From Gordionus sp. m RMFG-2023 (taxonomy: Eukaryota > Nematomorpha > Gordioida > Chordodea > Parachordodidae), in the NCBI RefSeq assembly GCF_954871325.1, contig NC_088777.1, positions 11,757,366 to 11,821,365 of the forward strand: DNA of 64,000 nt. The letters run 5' to 3'. The notes under the pieces are model-generated. The model saw nothing but the letters and a program-made list of their open reading frames with translations, had not been told where the DNA came from and searched no databases. A program made the translations under genes and the position numbers. Below are positions 23,533 through 36,000 of this stretch, piece by piece (positions within the stretch are counted from its first letter, which is position 1; each line of letters begins with the position of its first letter).

Positions 23533-25554
23533 ATAGACATATAGTTTATTATCCTCTATTTATACAGTTGGTTATAAAATATTAGATAAAATGCCACTTT
23601 TATAGACGTATTTAAGAGTTATATAATATATTACAGTTAATATTTAAATAAATTTTACTAATAAATGCTTTTGATAATAAATATTGTAACAATTTGCAAA
23701 AATAATTTTAAATTAAACATTTTATTATTCATCCTAGAATTTATGTAATAAATTAGATATCTTCTCTTTTTTTACGTGTTTTTAGGAAAGCTATTTTTTT
23801 CTTTTTCCAAAAACAGTTTTGAGTTAAATTTTTAATACAAGTATATTTTTGATATCATACAAACTACTAATATTTTAATATATAATATACCAACTAAAGG
23901 TGGTGCGATAATATATAAAATCTTAATTGTTTTATCATATAATTTTGGTCGGTCCTTATTTTTATTTAGAAAATGTTTCATTTTATTATAGCAATGGCAT
24001 CCTTGCCTTGTAAATAACTCAAGGCTTCATATTTGCATAATTTTTTTTAATTATTTTTAGTATTTTTGCTTTACAATTTATCTTACATAATAAATTCTGA
24101 TATAAGTAATCATCGTGGGTGTCATGGCTATGACTGCAAATTAACCAGCATCTATTTATTGTATGGCTATGTAATTTAAGATTATTACTATATTGCTAGC
24201 ATATTTTAGGGTAAGCGGAAAATAATTCCTCGGAAAAAAAACCGGGAAAAAAATCCCCGGAAAAAAATCTCCTGGAAAATAATTTCCCAGAAAAAATATC
24301 CCCTGGAAGATAATTCCCCGGAAAAAAAATCTAGGGAAAATAATAACCCGGAACTGGAAAAAAAATTCCCATAGAAAATAATTCTCCGGAAAATATTTCC
24401 CCGGAAATAAATTCCCCATTTTTTAGATATTAAATTAAATATAGGGGAATATTAATCTCCGGAAAAAATTACCCGAATAATTTTTTTTAAATTATCAAAA
24501 AATAATCCCGCCGCTAAAATAACGAAAATATTTCTAAAAAATTATATTAGTATTTTCTGAACGTTGAGAGTATTTCTTATTTAATTCCAAAAGGGCAATC
24601 TTTAAATAAGAATTGATAAATCGGTTGGTAGCTTTTATATTTTATAATTTAGTAGATAGCATAAAAAATATAGATTTGTGACGATAGATTTTTATAGAAA
24701 TATATGAAAAATATGAAAGAGGTTTTACAATTTAAAATTGAAAAGAAAAATGTGAAAGTAAATTTTTCCCTAGAGAGAGAAAGGTTATTTCCATAATCCA
24801 CTTTTCATCTAGACTTGAATAGATTTTATGAAAACAGGTAATTAAACCACATTATATTTACAATGAAGAGGAGTGGGGGGGGGGGTTATTTCTAATACGC
24901 CACTAAGGTTAAAATATATATAACATTAAAATGAATATTATGACACTATTCTGTTCCGTTCGTTTATATCAGTTTGAATTCCGGACAAAAATAACATAAT
25001 GGAAATTTTTTATGTTTAATACTATTGATTTTAAACATTGTATCTGATTAAAAATTTTCAAAAAAAGTATTGATCCTAATCACTGATTACAGAAGCTTAT
25101 TTAATTCAAAGACTATCTCAAAAATATACTATTTATTCTAAATAATATTTGTTTATTTTTATAAATATTATAATTTTTAATATTTATTCCATATATCATT
25201 TAATAAAATTATAATTATTTCTTTTCCGTAAATTTAAAAAAAAATTCATAAGCAAAATAATAATTGTTAGATTCGAAAAATATAATACTCACTGCTGAGA
25301 ATCACATCTGGGTGTATTTTGATTAAAATGGTCAGCATTTTTCATTACTTTTGGCAGTATTTAATTAAAATAAGGCAGTAAAAAATATAACTTTGCAAGT
25401 TTTATATTGATTTTGTATTCAGTCAGTTAAATTCTTAAAGTAGGTAAATACTTCAGTAAAATAATTTTTATAAAATAGAGGGGATCAGATTGAATTGCAA
25501 ATTTACTATTTCGCCACAGAATTTATAATTATATATTTTAATAGCTTATATTAT

Positions 25555-27010
25555 AAAAGTGTAGAGCGTTTATTGATCCTCCAGAATCTTTAAACCGCAT
25601 ACCAGCGGAATAAACCGTTCGTGAGTTATGGGCAAAATAAAAAGGTATTGGCACTTTGCCAAAACCGAAAATAAAAATGATTATGATCTGAAACTTAGCA
25701 GTTATGTAGTATTCAAAATTATATTAATAATCTGCAAATCGCGTATCCGTATAACTAATCATAACCGAGTTATATTAGTTTTAAAAACGTGTAGTTGACG
25801 AAATTATTTAAGCTGACGGAACGACTTGATCAATTATCGTATACCATTGTGTAGCCTATTAATTGATCCTAATTGATCTTCTATCCCAAAAGCAGCGGAA
25901 TCAGCCGTTCGTGAGTTATAAGCAAAATAAAAAAGTGTTGGCACTTTGCCAAAATCGAAAATAAAAGAGAATAATCGAAAACTTAGCAATTACGTAGTAT
26001 TCGATGTGTACATTAATAATCTGCAAACCGCATATCCGTATCATTAACCGTAACCGAGTTATAACGGTTTTAAAAACGTAAAGTTAACGGAATTTTTTTT
26101 AAAAATTGAGGATCAATTACCGAAAATTATGCCAAAGTGTAGAGCGTAAATTGATCCTCCAGAATCTTTGAACCGCATACCGGCGGAATAAACCGTTCGT
26201 GAGTTATAGGCAAAATAGAAAGGTTTTGGCATTTTGCCAAAATTTTAAATTCAAGCAATCATTTTTTAGTTAAAGCTAATATTTAGTGTCTTAATTGATC
26301 CTCCGAATTCTTCAAATGGAATGACAAAAAAATTAAAGGAAAGTGAGTTATCAACAATAAATATTTCAAGGTCAAATTCTGACCTAACAAATTATGGATA
26401 TGAAACTTATATCATTTTAGTGCTCCGTTGATAACAAGTACTTAAGAAGTTTAATAGCCGAAATTAAAAGTAAAAGTTAATAACAAAATTAATAAAAATA
26501 AATTACGGTGCACTAAAACAAAATCTAGTGCAGCGATAGACATTCAATTATTTTTGCTATTTTAATGATTGTAAAATTTTTTATGAGCTTACTAAATGTT
26601 TCAAGGTCAAATTATACCACTGAAATTATATATGCACTGTCCTATTAAATTTTATCGATTTAAAAGACCAATGATAAAGCTCGAAAGCCTATTATATTAC
26701 TCTTATAAAAGTATATTCCTTTTTTATTACTTTCTTATTTTGCCCATAACTCATGAAGGGTTCATTCCGCTACTTTCCGAATAGAAGATCAATTTGGATC
26801 AATTAACGGTCTACACAGTGGTATAGGTTTCTGTAATTGATCCTCAAATCGTTCCGCCAGCTTTCAAAATTTGAACACTTTCCTTATTTTGCTTATAACT
26901 CATTAACCATTGATTTCGCTGATGTTTGGTTTGAAGATCAATTAAGACTCTATAATATTGGCATAAGTTTTGTTAATTGATCCTCACATCGTTCCGCCAA
27001 CTTCACGGAC
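25555..27010. repeat. Tandem ~290-bp modules joined by TTGATCCTC palindromes
   Basis: Three imperfect units start near 25555, 25845 and 26133. Each contains GTGTAGAGCG or GTGTAGCC, TTGATCCTCCAGAATCTT, CAGCGGAATAAACCGTTCGTGAGTTAT and TTGGCACTTTGCCAAAA. The last unit is truncated. Bases 26740-27010 carry the same words on the opposite strand (ATAACTCATGAAGGGTTCATTCC, in part). At the unit junctions GAGGATCAATTA faces TAAATTGATCCTC across about 30 bp, forming hairpins. These look like short inverted-repeat elements amplified head to tail. Confidence 0.7.
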
Positions 27011-27215
27011 CTGCAGAGCAGATCCGGGTCAAAAAATAATATGAATTTATGCTGGGCCAAAATAAAAAATCAGAGCTGGCCATTATCATTACTTAACTTA
27101 TAATAATATTTAGCTTAATATTACAGAGACTAGGTAATTTTTGTATTTATAAATCCGGGCCAAACTAAAAAATCTGAGCTGGCCATAATATTTTGCATAA
27201 TATCAGAGAGACTAG
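27010..27215 (+). repeat. Imperfect direct repeat, ~110-bp unit
   Basis: 'CCGGGTCAAAAAATAA...CAGAGCTGGCCAT...AGAGACTAGGTA' near 27020 recurs as 'CCGGGCCAAACTAAAAAAT...TGAGCTGGCCAT...AGAGACTAGGTA' near 27150. It begins GACCTGCAGAGCAGATC, reminiscent of the TAGNGATCTGCA MITE ends, and may be a decayed member. Confidence 0.55.
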
Positions 27216-28411
27216 GTATCCAATTCATTTATTTTATAAATATTGCTTTGTTTAATTTTCTCTAAACCTGCTTTCGGGATAAGTCCATAACATTATACAT
27301 TATATTTATTAGTATTAATTAATAATTTAAGTTTTTGTTAGGTTTAATATTAATCACAAGTACTATTTTATTTTGAAAATTTTTGTTTGGAAAAATTTTA
27401 CAGGAATTTTTGACGACAATAAATATTTTAGGGATTTTTTTTCCTATATTGTTAATTTTATAAAAATAAATTAATATTTTATAGGATTAAAAAAATGGGG
27501 AATTTTTTTCTGGGGAATTATTTTCTATGGGATTTTTTTTCCGGGGAATTATATTCCAAGTTCTGGGGATTTTTTTTCCGGAGAATTATTTACTTGAGAA
27601 TTATTTTCCGAGGAATTTAATCTTCCGGGGAATTTTTTTCCAGGGAATTTATTTTCCGGGATTTTTTTTCCGGGGAATTATTTTCCTAGATTCATATTTT
27701 AGATAAGCAATAATGGTCAACTGTGTAATCATTTATATATCATTAAAAATGGAAAATAATCTTTTAGAAATTGAATATCTCACAAAAATTTTCTTGATTA
27801 CTTATCTAGCTTTCATCATGTCGTTTAAGAGGAAGCTCTAGCCACCATATTGTTATATGATATTGATTGGTCATTTGTACCCTCTTCTTCAAGAATTGTT
27901 GATTTGGCTTAGGCCTATAAATTTTACCTATTAGTTCATTCTATAAAACATTGTTTAAAATGGTAACAGAAGTTATATTAGTTTAAACCTTTTATCAATG
28001 TAAGTTGCTAAGAATTATATTATTACTTTATGTGGTTTTTAAAAACTATTATCATCGAGGCATATATGAATAAATTAACCTTTTTTATCACTTGTAATTC
28101 TTTAGACTCAAATTTTTTTAAATCAGCAATCGAAAATATTTTATAATGTAATAGATTTTGTAATAAAAAATACTATTTTTAGATATGCCTTGAATTGTTT
28201 TAATTATTTATATATTAGTTTATTTTGTATGCATAATATAATAAAAGACTAAATTTGGAATTAAGAATAATTGTTCGGAGTTAACAAATTTAAAAAATGT
28301 ATAATATAAAGCGGGAAAATAGGGGATATGGGGGGGGGCATAGCCCGCATAAAATTTTTTTTAGTTGAGCCCCCTGAAATTGTAGAGGCTAGCGACGCCC
28401 CTGTCCTGAGA

Positions 28412-30419
28412 TATGGCATCTTTAAATAGGGTAAATTTGAAAATACATTATTTAATTTTAAATATCTCAAAAAATAATTAGGCTAAAAACATAATTTATT
28501 AAATAGCCTTCTAATAACGATATAATATAAAATTTATTTAATAGATAATAATATTAGGAAATAGTTAGAAAAAGAAAATTGCATTTTTCTTTCTATTTTT
28601 TTAGACATTATACGTCCTTATATTTGTGCAAATCCTAGAATCAATGATAAATTAAAAATATGTAGTAATTTTCTCGAGATAACATTATATTTGCTATTTC
28701 CTTTAAAAGGAGATTAAGTCTATGAGATGCAGTCCAATTGCATTTGATAATTGGTTATTTATTTCTCACAAGTGTCCAGGCTTTCTTTATTCGCATCTTT
28801 ATTATGATTTTAATTATGTGTTCCTATTTTTTCAATTAGTTTTATAAATTCACTAGATATATATTTCCCATATGTATATTGGCCCCTGTTCTAATTAATT
28901 TATAAAAAATGGGACTTGGGATTGCTATAATAAAATTTATAAAATATTCCACTTTAATAAGGGTTAAATTATCTTTCGGTTATTATATAGTTAATCCTTT
29001 TATATTCATTGTTTAACAAATTTTCAGTAAATATCTTGAGAGCATTTAAAATTCTATTTTTAAAGTTATCTTCTTTTTTTAAGAAATTCAATTTTATTAA
29101 ATTTAAAATAGGATATATAAACTCAATAATTAAAAATATATATTTAAAAACAAATAAGCATATATTAAAAATAATTTAAAAAAAATATATATATGTATAA
29201 TCTATTAACATAAAAGAGAACTAAGAGAAAAAAAAATTATTTAAAAAAGAGGTACATATCACCCTAGAGAAGAGTGAATGCTTAAAAAAGACCGGCAGAT
29301 TTCAGATAAAATCCTTCATTGGGGTCCCCTGAGATCTGTCTCATTTTTTTTTCCTATGGTTTTAATGAAATTGAGAGCATCACTTCCGAACATGCCTAGT
29401 TTATTGGTAATTTCCAAATACAAGTTGTAATATGGGAAATCGTAAATTTAACATATTTTATTAAATTATTTTTTCAGAAATAAAAATTAATATTAGTTGA
29501 ATTAGAAAAAAAGTTGATCTACCCTATATCTCTTTAGCCTTTAATCCTACTCCTTTTCCTTATAGTAATTAAATTATATATATTTAAGTCAACAAAAAAA
29601 TTTTCTTCCAATGAACTATTAGAAGAGCACTATTATTATATTATCGAAAATCATTGTACATACAAAAACAAAATATAGTTATGATATATAAACCAAGAAA
29701 AAACATTTTTTAAAAAATGATAAAAATCCTGATTACTTGATTAAAAAAGCATATAAAAATCTGGAAAACTATAGGGGAAATTTCCCCCTAATTATTTGAT
29801 CAAAAAAAACGTAGAAACTATAGGATAAATTTCTAAGTTAGGGAAATTTTCCCTATATTATCCATAATTTGATAATATACACTCAGCGTCTGCATGAAGG
29901 AGGGGGGGGGCTAAGAACAGTTTGCATCCAATTTTTCTTGAAGTGGGGAGGGTAACAACTAGGCGCCTTTAAGGGGGTATAAATTTAATTTTTAGATGAA
30001 ATTTTACAAAATATATTCCTGTAAAAATTAATACTTTTATTATAGACCATTATAATACAATGATATTGGTGATCATGGACCAAATCTATATATTGCAAAC
30101 AATCATAGACATTCAAATATAACTTTCTGCTATCCTTTTAAATAACATTTAAAGGGATTAGACATTCTCAGCAAACTCATAATGCCAAATAATATCCTAT
30201 GAGGGGGGTTTTAATTGAATTCATAACTTAAAAATAGCCACTTTTTTATATTCACAATATTTTGTTAGTTGGTAGTAGAGCTAAAATAATTTTATTCTTT
30301 ATAAATTTATGAAGGGAGTAAGTGTAATTCATAATGTGAAAACATCGTCGCCGAAGGTGGCAAAATTTTGTAGGTGGGTAGGCATAGGTTTTTGAGGGGA
30401 ATTTGCATCGTGAATCCTG
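28412..30419. other. Intergenic A+T-rich sequence, nothing firm
   Basis: No supported gene. One short minus-strand open stretch near 29300-29430 reads LYLEITNKLGMFGSDALNFI and then a stop. It may be a scrap of a mobile-element protein, but it is too short to assign. A G-run lies at 29901-29910. Confidence 0.5.
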
Positions 30420-31996
30420 TCATGTATACGCTTATAACTAATAAAAAAATAAAACTTTACCTCCAAACATTGCCTACCCGCTAAGTATGGGAGTTAAAAG
30501 CAGGGGAAAATGGTAGATTTTTAATAAAATGTACCTTCAAATATCTTGAGAAATAATTATGTTAGAGCATAATTTAACTTTTATTATATAGTTTAATAAT
30601 TTCTCTTTAATATGACATATCAATAAATATGATTAATAACAATGACTAGTAAAGTCGGAAATTTTCATAGAAAAAAAGGGTAATAGCTCTAGGAGGTATG
30701 ACCCTTTATATGGCTAAATTGATCAAATTTAGCATAAATTTCATATTAAAATTTAATGAGTACATGCAATGATTTTTATTTAAAAATTATTTTAAATGAT
30801 AGATTTAACATTTGATTCCCGAAATTACGTTGCAAAATAATTCTAAACATATTTTTTAACTTTATTTGGCCCAATAATTTCTATAACATATAATACAATT
30901 ACAAATTATAATTAAAATATATTAAATCACCCGAAGAATTTGAATAAATTTTGACTTCATGCCACTCTGCCTTTATTCAAAAATCATTTTCATGATTGTA
31001 AAGATTAATAGGGTAACTTTTCCATCAAAAGAATAATAAATTTTGGTCACTCTGCCAATCTTGCTTTCATGAATAAGATCAATTTTGTTTGAAATAAATG
31101 TGTTGTGCTTTAAACAATCTGATATACCCACAAAATTTACATGTTTTGTAGAAATTAATTAATTATAAATAATTCTTTCATATTGGCGATAAAAGTTAAT
31201 TTAATTTTGTGTTATATTCAAAATTTATTATATAAAATGAAATAATAAATCAGAATGTTATAATTTCCATTTTTTAATTTAATTGTGTCCAATACAAGAA
31301 CTACACATTATTGATCATGTATGAAAATTACTATATAAAGATAAATTAAGCAATTATAAATGATATTTGTTGAAATTTAATTTTGGTAGATTATTTTGTC
31401 AAGTAAAAACGAAATAAAATTTAACCAAAGTGTAAATAAAGCACATTATCCCACCCACCACAACATTTAAAAAAAAAATAAAACTATCATTTAGACATAT
31501 TTTTAAATAAAAATGATTACATAATTCATTAAATTTAAATATGATATTTATGTTAAATTTCATCAATTTTCGCTATATAAAGTGTAATAACTCCTACACA
31601 TGTTCGTCTTCGTCTAGGTTTAGACAAATATAAAGCAGTCAGATATCTATCAAGAGAAAAAAAATACCTTATTCAATTTTATATATCTGGTCTAAGATAT
31701 CAATAGGATCTCTGTCATATCTATTTATGTGTCAAATTAATGAGATATTATTATGCAATATAATAAAATATAAATAATTGCTCTAACATAATTATTTCCC
31801 GAGATATTTGAAAATAAATGAGGTGCATTTTGTAAAAAATACCATTTTTCCCAACCTACATATCATAGTGAGTAAGCACTGCTTGGAGGTATTATTTGAT
31901 TTTTTTTTCAATATACAAAATTTTAAAAAAAAAATTGAGGGGGTTAGGGTTGAAAATCGTCTTTAATAGTTGATTTAACATGGAATTCACCATATA
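30420..31996. mobile_element. Non-autonomous member of a long-inverted-repeat transposon family
   Basis: Bases 30440-30640 and 31680-31960 are inverted copies of each other, sharing ATCTTGAGAAATAATTATG / CATAATTATTTCCCGAGATA and ACCTCCAAACATTGC / GCACTGCTTGGAGG. The right end reads GATTTAACATGGAATTCACCATAT. The same arms occur at 52112-54465, which has a transposase-like relic in the middle that is missing here. The left tip is eroded. It lies downstream of ENT-A, and the matching half-element lies downstream of ENT-B, so it predates the ENT duplication. Confidence 0.7.
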
Positions 31997-33029
31997 TAGT
32001 TCAACTCTCTTATAATGCTTTTTATTAAACATAATTATTTAACCACTAAAATATAAGAAAATAACTATTTATCGACCCTTTCTCCCCATTTTTATTTGAC
32101 GACCCGAAATATTGTTCTTCTGACTAGGTTCGTAAACTATTGGGTAAACAAATCTGTAATGGTTAATAAATGGTCTACTATCAATGAATACTTCCCTACT
32201 AATAAAAAAATATATAAATATTCATCATATTTAAGGAATAATTGATTAAAGACAATAAAGATGGGGCTCGTTAATTTTTATAAAGATCTTCAAGTTCTGC
32301 AAAATATTTACAGTTAATGTTAGCCCGTAAAAACATTTTTTAAAAGTCCAGCCACGGATCATATGTCAGGATTTGAACTATACAGATCTCCATAATGAAT
32401 AATAAAATATTTTAAAAATATTTATAATAATTAAAACAAGTTATTATAAGGAAAAAACATTAAAATTTTATTAGACTATTCTAACAATATAAATTTCAAT
32501 CAGAGAAACAAAAATCATTATAAAAATTTGTAGAAAAATAATTTATAATACATTATTTTATGAACTTTAAATATATTTTAAAAAAATTGGACATTATTAA
32601 AATTAAAAAAAAATTGATATATAAAAGTGATGATTTATATAATTTTGTGAAAAAAAATACCCAATTATATATATTTGGCATTCCAAAAAAATAAAAATCA
32701 TTAATATTGTACGAAAGGACTTATCATATTGTAAAATAATATAGATTTGATAAAATCTCTCAAACATTCTCTATATATATATTATAATTAGGCACAATCA
32801 AACATCAAACTTTATACTAAATAATTAAAAAATGCGGTGAATATAGATAAAATATAAAATTGAATTGGCTTATTATATATGATCTATAAAAAAAATATTT
32901 TAAGGATCATTTTTGAATAAGAATGCTAAGTCTGATTGATTGGCTTTATTTCCGTTCATATTATTCATTTTCATTCATAAATTTACAGTTTTTCGATTCA
33001 ATATACTTGATATATTTTATCAATTTTTT
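31997..33029. other. 3' flank of ENT-A, conserved in the ENT-B copy
   Basis: No gene. The sequence aligns along its length with 54733-56008. A short less A+T-rich piece (32340-32395, matching 55063-55110) contains 'CAGGATTTGAACTATACAG'. Its reverse strand resembles a pol III B box (AGTTCAAATCC), but no A box or cloverleaf is evident. Confidence 0.55.
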
Positions 33030-36000
33030 TTAAAATATTTTCGAAATGAGCAACGCGAAATTTAACCCGCAAAATATGCCTAGAATCAAAAATAGCGCGG
33101 CCATCATTCCCGCCAATGGCGCCATACGGGATTCGACTAAGCTATTTCATAAATAAAAATGTTTATAAGGATTAAAAGTAAATACAGTGGAATCTCCATA
33201 TAGTGGTGACCTGATGAGTAATTAGGATCCCTTTATAGGGGTATTAGAATTAAAGTAGTTTTTTTTAAATAAAAGTTTAAAATCAAAAAAAGAAAACCGG
33301 CCCAGCTATTTAAAAAAATATATAATTGTTTTTTAAAATTTTATCTCTTATTTTTTTTCTGACTTTTTGCGATCTCTGCTTTAATTTATATTTTAATCTC
33401 TATTTGTCATATTTTTTCAATGATATTTCTTTTCATGTTATATTATTCCTTTTTAAAATAATTTCTTCATTTTCAATGTCATCTTATTTCATAACAATTG
33501 TAGAATTGAATTGCATTTCATTATGTTAGTGCAATTAAAGGAATCGAGATGCGAAGACATATTGTAAGGTTTTAAGGCTGTGTAGATTTAAAGAATGTGT
33601 TTTTTATAATTTCAAAGTTTTAATAATGAAGAGGATTTGATAAATTTAATAGAACAAGGAAAGAGAAGAATAACCGAAGATATTGCCAAAAATAATTTTA
33701 AAAATATGAATATCTATATTCTAAAATATAGACGAAAGCAATATTAATGATTAATAAAAAAAAGATATAATAGCCAAAAGAAAAATAAATATGAGGAGAA
33801 AAGAAATAATAAAAAAAATTGTTATAAAAAAGGAAAAAATAGTGGGTTATAAATAATTATAGACTTGAAAGTTGACAAAAATAGACTAAAAATGACAAGA
33901 GAGGTAGCCAAAAATTTGAAAAGAAATAAGAAGAAAAATAACTAATTTTTTAAAATATACAAACAATTTTCCTATTTTAAAAATGAGATTTGTTCAAGCG
34001 ATGCAGTTATTTAACGCTATAGAAATAACACTGATCCTTAACAGTAATAATAATAATTGTAATATAGGTCGAAACATAAGTTTTTCAAATTTTGTCATAG
34101 CGTTTTCTTCGTCTCGCCTCTATATTTATATAATCAGACTCTTTCCTTTAAAATTGCTAATAATATAAATTTTTGTTCTTAGTAGGATTTATTTAAGCCT
34201 TTCTGATATTAGGATCAATAATAATGAACGAGTGATCTACTCCCTTTTGATCTCTATAGTCATTTCAGGTTATTCCCTTTTACTTTATTATATCACAAGA
34301 AGAGGAACATCATAAATTTCCCTCCTAACAATTATTTTTAATTTTATATATTAAAGCATATTTTTAAGTCAAAATACAAATTATTAACCGAATTTTCTTT
34401 TTAGGGCCTGTGAAAATGATTAAATCCATAATGAAAAAGAGTGTCCACTTGTCCCAAATACACTTTGTAATAAAGACCGTCGCGGATCCCTCCCGTCATC
34501 CCTATCGTGTTAGATTTGACGTGTAGACACTTATTCATCGAACCTTGTATGTATGACCCTTTCCTTTCACTCCTAAACTAATTTTTAAAAAAACGGTCTT
34601 TAATAACGAACGTCTTTTTAACAAGGCTGGGCTGGGGGGAAAATAGAACTTGGGTCACCACCTATATGTCTCAGTTCAAATTGTAATTAAAATATTTAAA
34701 ACATAGCTACTTTACCTCGGGGCATACATCATCGTCAAGGAACTGAAATAACCATTCGTAACTGATAACAAAATTAAGAGTATAGCGTAAACAAAGTCAT
34801 TTTTGATCAAAACAGGCACTTTTCGAATGTCAGGCCGGTAATTGCAAAATAAAAACAAGGGAATAAAGAATACACGCAGGAGGATGGGCAACCAGACCCA
34901 TTTGGGACCAGGCTTGAGATTTTGTTTTTGAATAAAAATAATAGATTAAAAAACGATTTGGGGGCATTTTAAGGCAAATAGATCACAATTGGACCAATCC
35001 CTTTCGATTTTTATGAAATTTTGTTACTAAGATTAGTTCAACCTTACTTTCGAGCAAATTTTGAGTTTCCTAGCTGTTATATTTTTGGAAATGTCAGGGG
35101 TACAAATATGAAAAATTACCTTTTTATGAGTATCGTAACGCTTTTCATACAAATAATAACTTGTATTACAATAAAAAAAATTGGCAATATTCAGAATTAT
35201 ATTTAAAAATCTCACCCCCTCGTTCATGATTTTATTATCGAATTCACGCTAACTGTGAATGCAGGGTCATACAGAAAAAAGGGTCCGGTTTTAAAAAAAA
35301 ATTTAAAAAACAAGCTTTTGAGATATCATAAAGTAAAATCACTAAAAGTAGTTTTAAAAAAAAGAGAAAAATATTTTTATACTTTAAATTTTTGATTATT
35401 TTACATGTGTCTTCAATAACAGTCTGAGGTTAGTTTATGGAGGTGTAGGTTATGATCCACACAGGAATTAGAGGAAGCATCAGAGATATCTTCGAATTAT
35501 ACGTACAACCTAGACTAACCTCAAGTTATTGTTGCAAATTCTAATCGTATTCACGATAGAAATCTACAAAAAAAAGGTCCGGGCCGAAGCTTCTTTAAAA
35601 AAAATCGGGCAGGGTCAGGCTCAAATAAAAATTGATATATTTTATTTTGTCAGAAAAAATGGGCCAATATTTTTTCTATCTAATTGTAAAATGATCAAAT
35701 GTTTCTTGAAAAATTAAAACTATATTGAAAAAAAAAAAGGAATTTCAATATTTAAACAAATTAGAGCCAGGCGAATAATTAGGCCCGATGCGGATCCTTA
35801 ATTCACGACTTAATGTATATCATAGTAAAAGCGACCATGACAACTATGGCTCACAATTCTATTTCGACAACCACACTTTTGCTATATTTTACTGTTGAAG
35901 ATCTTACCTTACATCTCTGTTCGACGTTACAATAGTCTCTGAGTTAACCAGTGTCCAAAATAGAATAACAATTATATTCATCTCCCTGCCTCGTGCAGTT

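Larger units (their letters stand above)
24210..27692. mobile_element. Element with GGAAAATAATTCCCC-repeat inverted ends and a 9-10 bp target duplication
   Basis: The flanking direct repeat CATATTTTAG occurs at 24200-24209 and 27693-27702, and the sibling element at about 22240 shows the uninterrupted site. Both ends (24210-24480 and 27480-27692) are long inverted repeats built of many degenerate copies of GGAAAATAATTCCCC. Duplication length suggests a Mutator-like element, but no transposase is present. The interior holds G-runs (24873), tandem modules at 25555-26260, their inverted relatives at 26740-27010, and a direct repeat at 27010-27215. Confidence 0.8.
20386..28403. mobile_element. 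Outer hAT-type non-autonomous element interrupted by two later insertions
   Basis: A perfect 8-bp direct duplication TCCTGAGA (20378-20385 and 28404-28411) brackets ends that are inverted repeats: AAGTGGCGTTACTAG on the left and, reversed, CAGGGGCGTCGCTAGCC on the right. CAG-GGCG termini and 8-bp duplications fit hAT. The element proper is about 1.8 kb, made of 20386-20825, 23541-24209 and 27703-28403. It has no open frame. It is split by an inverted relative (20826-23532) and by the GGAAAATAATTCCCC-ended element (24210-27692). Confidence 0.85.

Noticed and set aside
24156-24419. Open frame on the minus strand rich in Phe, Pro and Gly
   Set aside because: It is only the translation of the GGAAAATAATTCCCC repeat at the element end; periodic composition, no domain.
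29275-29430. Minus-strand fragment with LGMFGSDALNF as a mobile-element protein
   Set aside because: Too short and interrupted to assign; left as unsupported.
32340-32395. Possible tRNA or SINE promoter (reverse strand AGTTCAAATCC, also near 55090)
   Set aside because: Only a B-box-like word is present; no A box, cloverleaf or acceptor stem could be drawn.
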